This document shows positions 8,666 through 17,307 of a stretch of 64,000 nt of DNA, piece by piece. Location of the stretch: positions 1 through 64,000 of the forward strand of contig NZ_MVHU01000022.1 of the NCBI RefSeq assembly GCF_002086285.1, written 5' to 3'. This DNA is from Mycolicibacter kumamotonensis. GTDB lineage: Bacteria; Actinomycetota; Actinomycetes; Mycobacteriales; Mycobacteriaceae. A model generated the notes under the pieces. That model searched no databases. It saw nothing but the letters and a program-made list of their open reading frames with translations, and was not told the DNA's origin. Numbering within the stretch: the stretch's first letter is position 1; each line of letters begins with the position of its first letter. Made by a program: the position numbers and the translations under genes.

Positions 8666-8962
8666 CTAGCTCGACAGAATCTGCTGGGAAGCAGCTTCCT
8701 GCTGCTCGTAGTGGTTAGCGTCACGGATCAACCCATCACGCACACCGTGCAGCATCGTCACAATGTTGCGAAACGCCGTCTGCATCTGACCCATGGTGTC
8801 CATCGAGGTCCGCTCGGCCAAACCACCCCAGCCCGCCCCGGAAATATTCGTCGACGACGCCCACATCCGCCGGGCCTCATCCTCAACCGTCTGGGCGTGC
8901 ACATCAAAACGCCCCGCCATCGCACGCATCGCGTCCGGATCAGTCATAAAACGAGTTGCCAT
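8666..8962 (-). CDS. esxM: EsxM, WXG100 partner of EsxN
   Basis: 98 residues from the ATG at 8962, beginning [17 protein letters not shown]; the turn is GWGG and the protein ends [10 protein letters not shown] as EsxM-like proteins do. AAGGAGAGA precedes the ATG; the longer frame upstream has no such site. It forms the EsxM-EsxN heterodimer secreted by ESX-5. The first 86 coding-side bases match the truncated copy at the left edge exactly, evidence of recent duplication or gene conversion. Confidence 0.97.
   Translation of the reverse strand: MATRFMTDPDAMRAMAGRFDVHAQTVEDEARRMWASSTNISGAGWGGLAERTSMDTMGQMQTAFRNIVTMLHGVRDGLIRDANHYEQQEAASQQILSS
8870..8955. repeat. 86-bp perfect direct repeat, copy 2 (within esxM)
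   Basis: Identical to 1-86. Two direct copies about 8.9 kb apart flank espG5-eccD5-mycP5-eccE5-eccA5, so recombination between them could delete or amplify the block. Confidence 0.95.
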
Positions 8963-9042
8963 GAAAATCTCTCCTTCTTGCTCGGAATTCGTTGTGGTGC
9001 CGGGCGGCGGCCCGGCGGACACGTCTGATCAGGCCCCTTCCG

Positions 9043-10254
9043 TTACCCGCCGGCCGGCGAACGGGGCATCACTTTGGGGGCCTTGGCGGCGACCGCGCCG
9101 AGTCCGCGTCCGGCCATGGCGCCCATCAGCGCGTTGCCGAACGGGCCACCGGGGAGTCCCGATGACGCCGACATGGTCTGAATGGGGGCGCTGACCGTGG
9201 TGGACGGCAGCACCGGGGCGGCACGGACCATGCCGTCGGCGGCCATCGACCAGGCCTGCGGCACCTTCAGCGCGCCCATCGAGGCGGCCTGCCCGAGCTT
9301 GGCGGAGATCGCGTTGGTGGCAGAGCTGAAGTGTCCGGCCAGCACGCCGACGGCGCCCTGCAGCTTGTCGTTGACGAAGTCGCCGATCTGGGTCATCAAG
9401 GTGCCGGCGCCGGTGGCCCCGGCGGACTGTCCGGCCAGGGCACTCGTTCCGCCGATCGCACCCATCCGGGCCAGCTGCGGCAGCATCATCAGCATGCGCA
9501 TCGCCATCATGCCGAACGACGTACCCATCGTCATCGGCGACGTCAGCGTGTTGATCGGCGTGGCCAGCAGGGTCGGGTCGACACCCGAGAGCGCGGTGTC
9601 GGGGATGCCAAGGGTGTTCAAGATCCCGCCGATGGTCGACAGGTTGTACCCCGGGTTGACGGTCCCGCCGTCGGGGCTGCCGGGGATCGGGGCTCCGCTG
9701 CTGTCCGCGGCCGAGCCCGGCTGCGTCGCCTGAGCGGAGTTCGGCGGCGCCGTCTGGGCCTGCATCAGATTGTTGTTGGCCTGCGCCGACGCATTGTAAG
9801 TGTCCATCGCGGCACCGTCCTGCGCCCACATCGCCTCATATTGGGCCTCGGTTGCGGCGATGGCGGGGGTGTTCTGCCCGAAGAAATTGGTCGAGATCAA
9901 CGCCAGCAGCATCGCCCGGTTCGCCGCGATCACCGGCGGCGGCACCGACGCTGACCTGGCCGCCTCGAACAGCGCGGCCGCCTGGGTGGCCAAAGCCGCG
10001 TTCTGGGTGGCGTTGGCGGACGCCTGCTCCAGCCAGGCCACATAGGGCGTGACCGAAGACGTCGCCGCCGCGGATCCCATCCCGGTCCAGGTCGAGCCGA
10101 GGTTGGTGATCACCGAGTGCGTCGCCGTCGCCGATGTCGAGAGTTCGGCTGCCAGGTTCGTCCAGGCCGCCGCCGCCTCGAGCAGGGGCGCCGAGCCGGG
10201 CCCGGTATATATCAAGCCGGAGTTGATCTCCGGCGGGAACACACTGAAGCTCAT
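9043..10254 (-). CDS. PPE protein, SVP-like subfamily
   Basis: 403 residues. The PPE domain (about 1-180) starts MSFSVFPPEINS, with Pro-Pro-Glu at about 7-9 and the WxG-like turn in helix 2. The C-terminal part is Gly/Ala/Met-rich with a KVPQAW motif near 305-315 that matches the GxxSVPxxW pattern of the PPE-SVP group, and ends KVMPRSPAGG like PPE26/PPE27. PPE-SVP proteins are typical ESX-5 substrates. It lies 14 bp after a PE gene and before esxM-esxN, so PE-PPE form the dimer that EspG5 chaperones. The exact PPE number cannot be given. Confidence 0.93.
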   Translation of the reverse strand: MSFSVFPPEINSGLIYTGPGSAPLLEAAAAWTNLAAELSTSATATHSVITNLGSTWTGMGSAAATSSVTPYVAWLEQASANATQNAALATQAAALFEAARSASVPPPVIAANRAMLLALISTNFFGQNTPAIAATEAQYEAMWAQDGAAMDTYNASAQANNNLMQAQTAPPNSAQATQPGSAADSSGAPIPGSPDGGTVNPGYNLSTIGGILNTLGIPDTALSGVDPTLLATPINTLTSPMTMGTSFGMMAMRMLMMLPQLARMGAIGGTSALAGQSAGATGAGTLMTQIGDFVNDKLQGAVGVLAGHFSSATNAISAKLGQAASMGALKVPQAWSMAADGMVRAAPVLPSTTVSAPIQTMSASSGLPGGPFGNALMGAMAGRGLGAVAAKAPKVMPRSPAGG

Positions 10255-10268
10255 GGACGCGCCCCGAC

Positions 10269-10568
10269 TCAGCCGGCCGCAGCGGCGTTGGCAGCCTCAG
10301 TGAGGGCGTAGGCGTTCGAGTTCCCGCTCAGGGTGGCCACGATTTGCTGGTGAACCGCCGCAGCCTGGGCGCTGACCTGCTGGAACAGCTGGGCGTGGGT
10401 GGCGAATTGGGCAGCAGTCAACGCCGACACCATGTCGGCCGCAGGGGGGATCACTCCGGTGGTGGGAGCTGCCGCGGCAGCCATTCCCGCGGTCATAGAG
10501 TCACCGATTCCCGACAGGCTGCCCGCAGCCGCCGTCAGAACCTCCGGCTGAGCGGTTACGAATGCCAT
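10269..10568 (-). CDS. PE family protein (PE18-like), first gene of the ESX-5 run
   Basis: 99 residues, a bare PE domain starting MAFVTAQPEVLTAAAG. AGGAGGAAAG precedes the ATG. It is the first gene of the PE-PPE-esxM-esxN-espG5-eccD5-mycP5-eccE5-eccA5 run and its product should pair with the adjacent PPE. It differs clearly from the second PE at 154-453, so the two are not a recent duplication, unlike the esxM copies. The promoter should lie in the 488-bp gap upstream. Confidence 0.93.
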   Translation of the reverse strand: MAFVTAQPEVLTAAAGSLSGIGDSMTAGMAAAAAPTTGVIPPAADMVSALTAAQFATHAQLFQQVSAQAAAVHQQIVATLSGNSNAYALTEAANAAAAG

Positions 10569-11056
10569 CTTTCCTCCTGGACCTGAAGCGATGTGGTGTT
10601 ACGCGATAGAAGGCTGGGTCACGAGTTGACGCACGTCACTCTAGCCGACTCCTGTAATAACGGTCTGATAAAGGATTCGGTTGCCGGTGCGATCCGACGG
10701 CTCAACCCGAGGCGCCGTATCGGGGCGCGACGATGAGCTGACGTGTTCACCGAGCAGGCAACCTCTCCAGATAGCTGTAGCGGCCGTTGAGGGTGCTGGT
10801 CCCTCTACAGCCGGAAGCAGAACGTAACACCGGTATCTCCACCCCGTACAGCACCGCGACAAACATTCAGTAAAGGTTTGGGAACTGGTCAGACAAAGTT
10901 GTCTTCACTTAGCCGGCGCCTGGATTTGTCATGGTCAACCGCTCGCCGCCGCCGGCAACCAGCCCGGCTGGCCGGTGCGGTTGTGCGAAGCTAAGGGGAC
11001 TCATAGGCCGGGCGGCCGGCCACCAGTGAAACTACGGAAATCCGACGGAGCGTGCG
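10569..11056. other. 488-bp divergent gap at the ESX-5 / Rv2575 junction
   Basis: No credible gene is present. It separates the minus-strand PE gene from the plus-strand metallopeptidase and must hold promoters for both. It contains a short palindrome AGACAA-AG-TTGTCT at 10891-10904. In M. tuberculosis these two neighbours lie far apart, so this is where the gene orders are joined. No insertion sequence or obvious remnant was seen. Confidence 0.6.
10891..10904. promoter_or_regulatory. 14-bp palindrome, possible operator
   Basis: AGACAA and TTGTCT are perfect inverted arms around a central AG. It lies about 150 bp before the metallopeptidase gene in the divergent gap. A binding protein cannot be named. 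Confidence 0.3.
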
Positions 11057-11932
11057 ATGACCTTCAACGAAGGTATCCAGATCGATACCAGCACCACCTC
11101 ATCCGGCGGGGCCGGCCGTGGTATCGCGATCGGCGGCGGTATCACCGGGTTGGTGATTCTGGTGGTGGCGCTGCTCTTGGGGGCCGACCCCGGTGATGTG
11201 CTCAGCCAGCAGCCGGTGGACCGCGGGCAGTACTCGGCGCCGGGCTTCGACCTGAACAAGTGCCGCACCGGTGCGGACGCCAAGAAATACGTGCAGTGCC
11301 GGGTGGTGGCCACCGCGAACTCCTTCGACGCGGTGTGGTCGGAGCTGATGCCCGGCTACAGCCGCCCGCAGGTGCAACTCTTCACCGGGCAGACCAACAC
11401 CGGATGCGGGGCCGCCAGCAGCGCCGTCGGGCCGTTCTACTGCCCCGCCGACCAGACCGCCTACTTCGACACCGACTTCTTCCAGGTGCTCGTCGACCAG
11501 TTCGGCTCAAGCAGCGGGCCGCTGGCACAGGAGTATGTAGTGGCCCACGAGTTCGGCCACCACGTGCAGAACCTGCGCGGCGTGCTCGGCCGGGCTCAGC
11601 ACGGCGCGCAGGGCGCCACCGGCGCGGGGGTGCGCACCGAACTGCAGGCCGACTGCTACGCCGGGGTGTGGGCGCACTACGCATCGGTGACCAAGCAGCA
11701 GAGCACCGGAGTGCCGTTCCTCAAACCCTTGACCGACGACGACATCCGCGACGCGCTGTCTGCGGCGGCGTCGGTGGGCGACGACCGCATTCAGCAGGCC
11801 GCCACCGGTCACGTCAACCCGGAGTCCTGGACTCACGGCGCGTCGGCGCAGCGTCAGCACTGGTTCACCGTCGGCTACCAGACCGGCGACCCCAACCAGT
11901 GCGACACCTTCGCCGCAGCCGATCTGGGTTAA
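11057..11932 (+). CDS. Membrane-anchored neutral zinc metallopeptidase (Rv2575-like)
   Basis: 291 residues. A cytosolic N-terminal tail is followed by one membrane helix at about 25-42 and an extracytoplasmic domain with the zinc signature HEFGHH (His164, Glu165, His168) and a likely third ligand in ELQAD (about Glu195). This is the YpfJ-type neutral zinc metallopeptidase family; its substrate is unknown. Cysteines at about 69, 81, 117 and 129 may form disulfides outside the membrane. It corresponds to Rv2575. The stop codon overlaps the convergent DapA-like gene by 4 bp. Confidence 0.88.
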   Translation: MTFNEGIQIDTSTTSSGGAGRGIAIGGGITGLVILVVALLLGADPGDVLSQQPVDRGQYSAPGFDLNKCRTGADAKKYVQCRVVATANSFDAVWSELMPGYSRPQVQLFTGQTNTGCGAASSAVGPFYCPADQTAYFDTDFFQVLVDQFGSSSGPLAQEYVVAHEFGHHVQNLRGVLGRAQHGAQGATGAGVRTELQADCYAGVWAHYASVTKQQSTGVPFLKPLTDDDIRDALSAAASVGDDRIQQAATGHVNPESWTHGASAQRQHWFTVGYQTGDPNQCDTFAAADLG

Positions 11933-12804
11933 AGCGCGAGTAACCGGCTCAATTCAGCGCGGCCCGCCTCGTCGAGCGGCAGCAGGGGGCGCCGCGGCGC
12001 TCCTGCCGGTACACCGAGCAACTCCAAACCGGCCTTGACCGTAGTGGGCAGCCCGCCCGCCACGATGAACTCCAGCAGCGGCTTCAAGTCGTCGTAGAGC
12101 GCCTGCGCCTTGTCGAGCTCACCGGCGGTGATGGTGGTATAGAGGTCCAGGCACGGCTGGGCACGCAGGTTGGGCGCGGCGGTGCACCAGCCGGCGGCCC
12201 CGGCGCGCAGCGCGTCGAGCACCAGCGGGTTGCTGCCGTTGAAGAACGGCAGGTGCCCGTCGGACAGCTTGGCGATACGCAGCATCCGGGTCAGATCCCC
12301 GGTGGACTCCTTGACCATGGTGACGTGCTCGATGTCTTGGAACATCCCCACCAACAGCTCGGGACTCATGTCCACCCCGGAGGTAGCCGGGTTGTTGTAG
12401 GCGACGATGTCGATGTCGACCGCATCGGAGACCGCCTGATAGTGGGTGGTGATCTCCCGCTCGGAGAGCTTCCAGTACGACACCGGCGCGACCATCACCG
12501 CGTCGGCGCCGGCCCGCGCGGCGTACCGGGCCCGGCGCACCGTCGTGGCGGTGGTCAGGTCCGACACCCCGACCAGCACCGGCAGGCGTCCGGCGACCGC
12601 CGCGATCGAGGTGTCGACCACGGTGTCGAACTCGGCTTCGCTGAGGTAGGCCAGTTCACCGGTGCTGCCCAACGGCGCGATGGCGTGCACGCCGGCCTCT
12701 ACGAGGCGGTCGATGACGGTGGTCAAGGCGGCGGTGTCGATACCGGCACCGTCGGCAAACGGCGTGACCGGGTAGCCGATGATGCCGCGCAACTGTACTG
12801 CCAC
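11929..12804 (-). CDS. DapA/dihydrodipicolinate synthase-family lyase or aldolase
   Basis: 291 residues from a GTG at 12804 with AAGGAG six bases upstream. It is a TIM-barrel class I aldolase of the DapA/NAL family: Schiff-base lysine at about Lys165 (VKESTGD), tyrosine in AYNNP at about 136, and the keto-acid binding loop GSTGE at 46-50 (GTTGE in true DapA). The changed loop and its accessory location argue against lysine synthesis; a catabolic keto-acid aldolase or dehydratase is more likely. It follows the class II aldolase gene by 14 bp on the same strand, so both probably serve one pathway. Substrate unknown. Confidence 0.85.
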   Translation of the reverse strand: MAVQLRGIIGYPVTPFADGAGIDTAALTTVIDRLVEAGVHAIAPLGSTGELAYLSEAEFDTVVDTSIAAVAGRLPVLVGVSDLTTATTVRRARYAARAGADAVMVAPVSYWKLSEREITTHYQAVSDAVDIDIVAYNNPATSGVDMSPELLVGMFQDIEHVTMVKESTGDLTRMLRIAKLSDGHLPFFNGSNPLVLDALRAGAAGWCTAAPNLRAQPCLDLYTTITAGELDKAQALYDDLKPLLEFIVAGGLPTTVKAGLELLGVPAGAPRRPLLPLDEAGRAELSRLLAL

Positions 12805-12818
12805 GAAATGCTCCTTTT

Positions 12819-13604
12819 CTATCGGCTGATCGCGTCGGGGTGGCCGGCCAGCGCCCGACGGGCGTAGTAGGCGAAATTGGCCGCGCTGCGGTTGGGCAGC
12901 AAGGTCCAGTCGTGGGCTTCGCGGGCCAGTTTCTCGGGGAGTTCCTTGATGGTGCCGGCGGCCATCGCGGCCAGCTGCAGCGCGGCGGCACGTTCGATCA
13001 GCACCGCCAGCGAGCACGCCTCCTCCACGCTGGCGCCGGCCACGATCTGACCGTGGTGAGCCAACAGGATCGCCTTCTTGTCGCCGATGGCCTGCGAGAT
13101 GATCTCGCCCTCCTCGTTGCCGACCGGCACCCCCGGCCAGCTCGGCAGGAACGCGCAGTCGTCATAGAGCGGCGTGGTGTCCATGTGCGAGATGATCAGC
13201 GGGGTCTCCAGCATCGACAACGCGGCCACGTGGAACGGATGGGTATGCACGATGCACTGCACGTCGGGGCGCGCCCGGTAGATCCAGCTGTGGAAGCGGT
13301 TGGCGGGGTTGGCCATTCCGTCGCCTTCGAGGACGTTGAGGTCTTCATCGACGAGCAGCAGATTGTCCTCGGTGATCTCGTCGAACCCCAGGCCCAGGCG
13401 CTGGGTGTAGTACGTACCGGGCGCCTCGGCGCGCGCGGTGATCTGCCCGGCCAGCCCTGAGTCGTGGCCGCGGTCCGACAAGACCCGGCAGGTCAACGCC
13501 AGTTTCTGGCGGATGGACCAATCGTCTTGCCCGAAATTCTCCGCGAACCGGCGCTCGGCGCGCTGCATCAGGTCGGGCTTGGAATCGTGAAAAGTGGTAC
13601 CCAT
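12819..13604 (-). CDS. Class II aldolase/adducin-family protein
   Basis: 261 residues. The fold family is indicated by the zinc ligands HTHPFH (His120, His122) and a third histidine in LAHHGQ (about 183). These enzymes cleave sugar phosphates such as fuculose or ribulose phosphate, but many members act on other aldols. GAGGAGCCCCC precedes the ATG. It heads a two-gene operon with the DapA-like lyase and is divergent from an XRE-cupin regulator whose likely operator lies between them. The gene pair has no counterpart I recall between Rv2575 and hisS, so it looks like an accessory cassette. Confidence 0.87.
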   Translation of the reverse strand: MGTTFHDSKPDLMQRAERRFAENFGQDDWSIRQKLALTCRVLSDRGHDSGLAGQITARAEAPGTYYTQRLGLGFDEITEDNLLLVDEDLNVLEGDGMANPANRFHSWIYRARPDVQCIVHTHPFHVAALSMLETPLIISHMDTTPLYDDCAFLPSWPGVPVGNEEGEIISQAIGDKKAILLAHHGQIVAGASVEEACSLAVLIERAAALQLAAMAAGTIKELPEKLAREAHDWTLLPNRSAANFAYYARRALAGHPDAISR

Positions 13605-13651
13605 GGGGGCTCCTCAGCGGAAGACGATAATGACACCACCTTAAACGATAG

Positions 13652-13681
13652 GACACATTGTGTCATCACTTTGTGTCATCA
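13652..13681. promoter_or_regulatory. Operator repeats in the aldolase/XRE divergent promoter
   Basis: GACACA-T-TGTGTC at 13652-13664 is a perfect palindrome. The 11-mer TTGTGTCATCA occurs at 13658-13668 and again at 13671-13681, just before the regulator ATG at 13689. TGACAC at 13631-13636 is a further half-site. The layout fits autoregulation by the XRE-cupin protein and control of the aldolase operon. Confidence 0.65.
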
Positions 13682-13688
13682 TGATCCC

Positions 13689-14231
13689 ATGACGGCACTG
13701 TTGCGCACCGTCCGCAAACAGCGGGGGCTCACCCTCGAGGGCCTCGCCGAGCGGACCGGGTTGACCAAGAGCTACCTGTCCAAGATCGAACGCAGCCGCA
13801 GCACACCATCGATCGCGACCGCCATCAAGGTGGCCCAGGCCCTGGAGGTCGATGTCGCGCAACTGTTCTCCGAACGCGGCGAGGAGGACAAGATCGCCGT
13901 CGACCGCGCCGCCGACCGCAGCACGGACCGCCAGCGCTACCGGCCGGTCGCCTCAGGCATGCTGGGAAAATCGATGTCCCCGTTCGTATTACGGCCTGGC
14001 GGGCACACCGCGCGGGATGCGCATCCGCTGCACGCACTTCATCACGGCCAGGAGCTCGTCTTCGTCCACACCGGGATGATCGAACTGGAGTACGGCGATC
14101 AGACCTGGACGTTGGCGGCCGGCGACAGCGCCTACTTCGACGCCTCGATCAGCCATCGCATCCGGGCGGTCGGCAGCGAACCGGCCGAGGTCCTCGTCGT
14201 GGCCACGGATGAGACCGGCGCCGCGCGGTGA
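13689..14231 (+). CDS. XRE-family HTH regulator with C-terminal cupin sensor domain
   Basis: 180 residues. A helix-turn-helix domain (about 1-62; LEGLAERTGLTKSYLSKIE) is joined to a cupin domain (about 95-178) with the His/Glu pattern HALHHGQELVFV. Such HTH-cupin proteins sense a small molecule, often a substrate of the operon they control. It is divergent from the class II aldolase-DapA-like operon, with TGTGTC repeats in the shared promoter. The ATG at 13689 gives the usual family start; the longer frame upstream runs through the operator. Its stop overlaps the next GTG by 4 bp. Confidence 0.9.
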   Translation: MTALLRTVRKQRGLTLEGLAERTGLTKSYLSKIERSRSTPSIATAIKVAQALEVDVAQLFSERGEEDKIAVDRAADRSTDRQRYRPVASGMLGKSMSPFVLRPGGHTARDAHPLHALHHGQELVFVHTGMIELEYGDQTWTLAAGDSAYFDASISHRIRAVGSEPAEVLVVATDETGAAR

Positions 14232-14569
14232 AAACCGAGCTGCTGTTCTCCTACGGCACCCTGCGGCTACCCGAGGTGCAGCGCAGCACCTTCGGGCGTG
14301 AACTGGACGGTCGGCCCGACGCGATCATCGGCTATGACCTGGACTACGTGACGATCACCGACCCCGAGGTGGTCGAGCTCAGCGGCAGCGACCGCCACCC
14401 CATCCTGCGCCCCTCGGCGGCGCCCGACGCGTTCGTCAGCGGCACGGTGTTCGCGATCAGCACGGCCGAGCTGGCGGCCGCCGACGACTACGAAGTCGAC
14501 GCCTACCGGCGGATTTCGGTGCCGCTGCGCTCCGGTGCGCAGGCCTGGGTCTACGTGTTCGCCGGCTGA
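14228..14569 (+). CDS. Gamma-glutamylcyclotransferase-like (AIG2) family protein
   Basis: 113 residues from a GTG that overlaps the regulator stop (GTGA). It has the family signature YGTLR at about 9-13 and a Glu in DDYEV near 89 that may serve as the catalytic acid. GGCT-like enzymes release 5-oxoproline from gamma-glutamyl amines; many bacterial members have unknown substrates. Being translationally coupled to the XRE-cupin regulator, it may belong to the same response as the aldolase operon. Confidence 0.8.
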   Translation: MKTELLFSYGTLRLPEVQRSTFGRELDGRPDAIIGYDLDYVTITDPEVVELSGSDRHPILRPSAAPDAFVSGTVFAISTAELAAADDYEVDAYRRISVPLRSGAQAWVYVFAG

Positions 14570-14580
14570 CCTATCGGTCT

Positions 14581-15147
14581 TTACCAGGGGCGAGTCGAGC
14601 AGGTCACGCCGCTGCCGCCCTGCTGGGATACCACCACTTCACCGTCGACGGCGATCTCGCAGTGGAACTCGGGGTTGATGCGCAACCCGCCGCTGGCGGT
14701 GACCAGCGCCCACTGGCTCGGGTCGGCCAGCGTGGTGGTGTAGACCAGCGGCTGTCCCCCGCCGATCGGCACGCGGATGGTCTCGAGGTACTCCGAGGAG
14801 TTGGCGTTGTAGGCGGCCATGCTCGGCGGGTCGGTCTTGATGTAGGAGATGTTGCCGGTCAGATCACTCGTGGCGGTGATCGTGTAGGTGACCTCGTGAC
14901 CGCCGGCCGTGCTCTTCTTCGGGGCCGGGGCATCCGCCGAGGGTTCCGTCGCGTTCTCGTTCGGGGTCGGCGCCGGGGACTCCGCCGGGGACCCCTCGGC
15001 CGGCGACGCCGCCGGGGCTTCGGTCGGGGTCGGCGTCGGCGTCTCCCCCGGGTCCGCGAATGCCGTCGCTTGGCCGGTCACCACCCCGGCGGCGGCCATC
15101 AGCAACACCGCGCCGAACCTGACTGTCGCGTTTCGCATGGTCGTCAT
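14581..15147 (-). CDS. Secreted Pro/Thr-rich protein with MmpS-like C-terminal domain
   Basis: 188 residues from the ATG at 15147 (a second Met lies three codons later). A signal peptide ending about residue 31 (TAFADP) precedes a Pro/Thr/Glu/Ala-rich linker (about 34-75), then a compact domain of about 105 residues with two cysteines near the end that may pair. The C-terminal domain resembles the soluble part of MmpS-type proteins (VTYTITATSD start), but this is by eye. It is probably exported to the cell envelope. Function unknown. Confidence 0.75.
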   Translation of the reverse strand: MTTMRNATVRFGAVLLMAAAGVVTGQATAFADPGETPTPTPTEAPAASPAEGSPAESPAPTPNENATEPSADAPAPKKSTAGGHEVTYTITATSDLTGNISYIKTDPPSMAAYNANSSEYLETIRVPIGGGQPLVYTTTLADPSQWALVTASGGLRINPEFHCEIAVDGEVVVSQQGGSGVTCSTRPW

Positions 15148-15256
15148 ACCACGCAACGCTACCGGAGGCCTCGCGACCGCGCGCCCGACTGCTGACGGCA
15201 CCAAGTCCGCGAAATTGCACTCATGCAGGGAATTCGCCGACTTTTCCTGCATGGTT

Positions 15257-16522
15257 TCAATCTCGCGGCAGCCGGACCAACACCTGAGCCACGACATCGT
15301 CGATCGGCACGTCGACCTGCTCCCCGGTGGCCAGGTTCTTCACGCCGACGGTGCCGGCCGCCAGGTCGCGGTCACCGGCTACCAGCGCGACCACCGCGCC
15401 GGAGCGGTCGGCGGCGCGCATCGCGCCCTTGAGGCCGCGATCCCCGTAAGCCAGGTCGACCCGCACCCCGGCGGCGCGCAACCGGCCGGCCAGGACCGCC
15501 AACCGCAACTTGGCCGCCTCGGACAGCCCCACCCCGAACACGTCGCACCGGGTGGTCGCCCCCACCGACTTGCCCTCGGCGGCCAGCGCCAGCAGGGTCC
15601 GGTCCACCCCGAGCCCGAAGCCGATCCCGGACAGGTCCTGCCCGCCCAATTGGCTCATCAGCCCGTCGTAGCGTCCCCCGCCGCCGATGCCGGACTGCGC
15701 GCCCAACCCGTCGTGCACGAACTCGAAGGTGGTCTTGGTGTAGTAGTCCAGGCCGCGCACCATGCGCGGGTTGACCTCGTACGGCACGCCCAGCGCGGCC
15801 AGGTGCGCCAGCACGGTGTCGAAATGCGCCTTGGCGGCATCCGAGAGGTGATCGAGCATCACCGGCGCGTCGGCGGTCATCTCACGCACCTGCGGGCGTT
15901 TGTCGTCGAGCACCCGCAACGGGTTGATCTGAGCGCGCCGACGGGTCTCCTCGTCGAGGTCGAGCCGGAATAGGAACTGCTGCAACAATTCTCGGTACGC
16001 AGGTCGGCAGGTGTCGTCGCCCAGCGAGGTGATCTCCAGCCGGAACCCGTCCAGGCCCAGCGAACGGAACCCGGCGTCGGCCACCGCGATCACCTCGGCG
16101 TCCAGCGCCGGATCATCGACACCGATCGCCTCCACCCCGACCTGCTGCAGCTGCCGGTACCGGCCGGCCTGCGGACGTTCGTAGCGGAAGAACGGCCCCG
16201 AGTAACACAGTTTGACCGGCAGCTGGCCGCGGTCCAGCCCGTGCTCGATCACCGCGCGCACCACCCCGGCGGTGCCCTCGGGGCGCAGCGTCACCGAACG
16301 GTCCCCGCGGTCGGCGAACGTGTACATCTCCTTGGACACCACGTCGGTGGACTCCCCCACCCCGCGTGCGAACAGCGCAGTGTCCTCGAAGATCGGCAGC
16401 TCGATGTCGCCGTAACCGGCGCGGCGGGCGGCGGTCAACAGACCGTCGCGCACCGCGACGAAGCCGGCCGAGGCCGGGGGAACATAGTCGGGCACCCCCT
16501 TGGGCGCGGCAAAGGTGCTCAC
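15257..16522 (-). CDS. hisS: Histidyl-tRNA synthetase
   Basis: 421 residues, usual for HisRS. A class II aminoacyl-tRNA synthetase core with motif 2 ([16 protein letters not shown]) near 110-125, the histidine-binding loop GLDYYTKT near 255-262 and motif 3 GFGLGVDR near 303-310 is followed by an HGTP anticodon-binding domain. It charges tRNA-His. The start is a GTG overlapping the stop of the glyoxalase II gene by 4 bp, as in the Rv2580c-Rv2581c pair. Confidence 0.97.
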   Translation of the reverse strand: MSTFAAPKGVPDYVPPASAGFVAVRDGLLTAARRAGYGDIELPIFEDTALFARGVGESTDVVSKEMYTFADRGDRSVTLRPEGTAGVVRAVIEHGLDRGQLPVKLCYSGPFFRYERPQAGRYRQLQQVGVEAIGVDDPALDAEVIAVADAGFRSLGLDGFRLEITSLGDDTCRPAYRELLQQFLFRLDLDEETRRRAQINPLRVLDDKRPQVREMTADAPVMLDHLSDAAKAHFDTVLAHLAALGVPYEVNPRMVRGLDYYTKTTFEFVHDGLGAQSGIGGGGRYDGLMSQLGGQDLSGIGFGLGVDRTLLALAAEGKSVGATTRCDVFGVGLSEAAKLRLAVLAGRLRAAGVRVDLAYGDRGLKGAMRAADRSGAVVALVAGDRDLAAGTVGVKNLATGEQVDVPIDDVVAQVLVRLPRD

Positions 16523-17196
16523 GCACTCAGCCCTTCCAGAAACGGATTGAACCGGCGCTCAGCGCCGATGGTGGTCTTGGGTCCGTGGCCGGGCAGCACC
16601 ACGGTGTCGTCGTCGAGGCGGAGCAGCTTGTCGACGATCGAGTTCATCAGATCACGGCCGCTGCCGCCGGGCAGGTCGGTGCGACCGACCGAATTCTGGA
16701 ACAGGGTGTCCCCGCTGAACACCACCTCGGTGTCGAAGCCTGCGACCCGGAAGACGACGGAACCGCGGGTGTGCCCGGGGGTGTGGTCGACGGTGACGGT
16801 GGTGTCGCCCAGGCCGATCTTGTCCCCGTCGCGATCCAGCTCGACCAATTGTCTGGGCTCGGAGAACATCACTTTGCTCAGCACGCCGAAAAGCGCCTGG
16901 CCCGGCAGCGTGCCAAGAGAGCGCAGCGGGTCGGTGAGCATGAATCGGTCCTCGGGGTGAACGTAGGTGGGGCAGCCGTAGGTGTCGGAGACCTTCTGCG
17001 CCGACCAGATGTGGTCGATGTGGCCGTGGGTGAGCAGCACCGCGGACGGCGTCAGCCGATTCTCGTCGAGAATGTGGCGCAGCCGGGCCATCGCGCGCTG
17101 CCCGGGGTCGACGATGATCGCGTCGGCGCCTTGCCGCTGCGCCACGACGTAGCAGTTGCACGCCAGCATTCCGGCGGGGAATCCGGTGACCAACAC
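16519..17196 (-). CDS. Glyoxalase II-like metallo-beta-lactamase fold hydrolase (Rv2581c-like)
   Basis: 225 residues, GTG start. The metallo-beta-lactamase signature THGHIDH lies at about 75-81, with further ligands in HTPGHT (about 136-141), GDTLF and the C-terminal GHGP. Family members hydrolyse thioesters such as S-lactoyl-glutathione; mycobacteria use mycothiol, so the true substrate may differ. It is coupled to hisS by a 4-bp overlap and divergent from ppiB. Confidence 0.88.
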   Translation of the reverse strand: MLVTGFPAGMLACNCYVVAQRQGADAIIVDPGQRAMARLRHILDENRLTPSAVLLTHGHIDHIWSAQKVSDTYGCPTYVHPEDRFMLTDPLRSLGTLPGQALFGVLSKVMFSEPRQLVELDRDGDKIGLGDTTVTVDHTPGHTRGSVVFRVAGFDTEVVFSGDTLFQNSVGRTDLPGGSGRDLMNSIVDKLLRLDDDTVVLPGHGPKTTIGAERRFNPFLEGLSA

Positions 17197-17307
17197 GTCG
17201 ACCAGTTTCCCATTGCGCGCCGTTGCGGCGTGGACGTGGGCGGTGCTGGTGAGACTTTGGCAGACTGTAGAGCCGACTCACCCGCGAGCCAGGGAGGTAA
17301 TCCGGCG

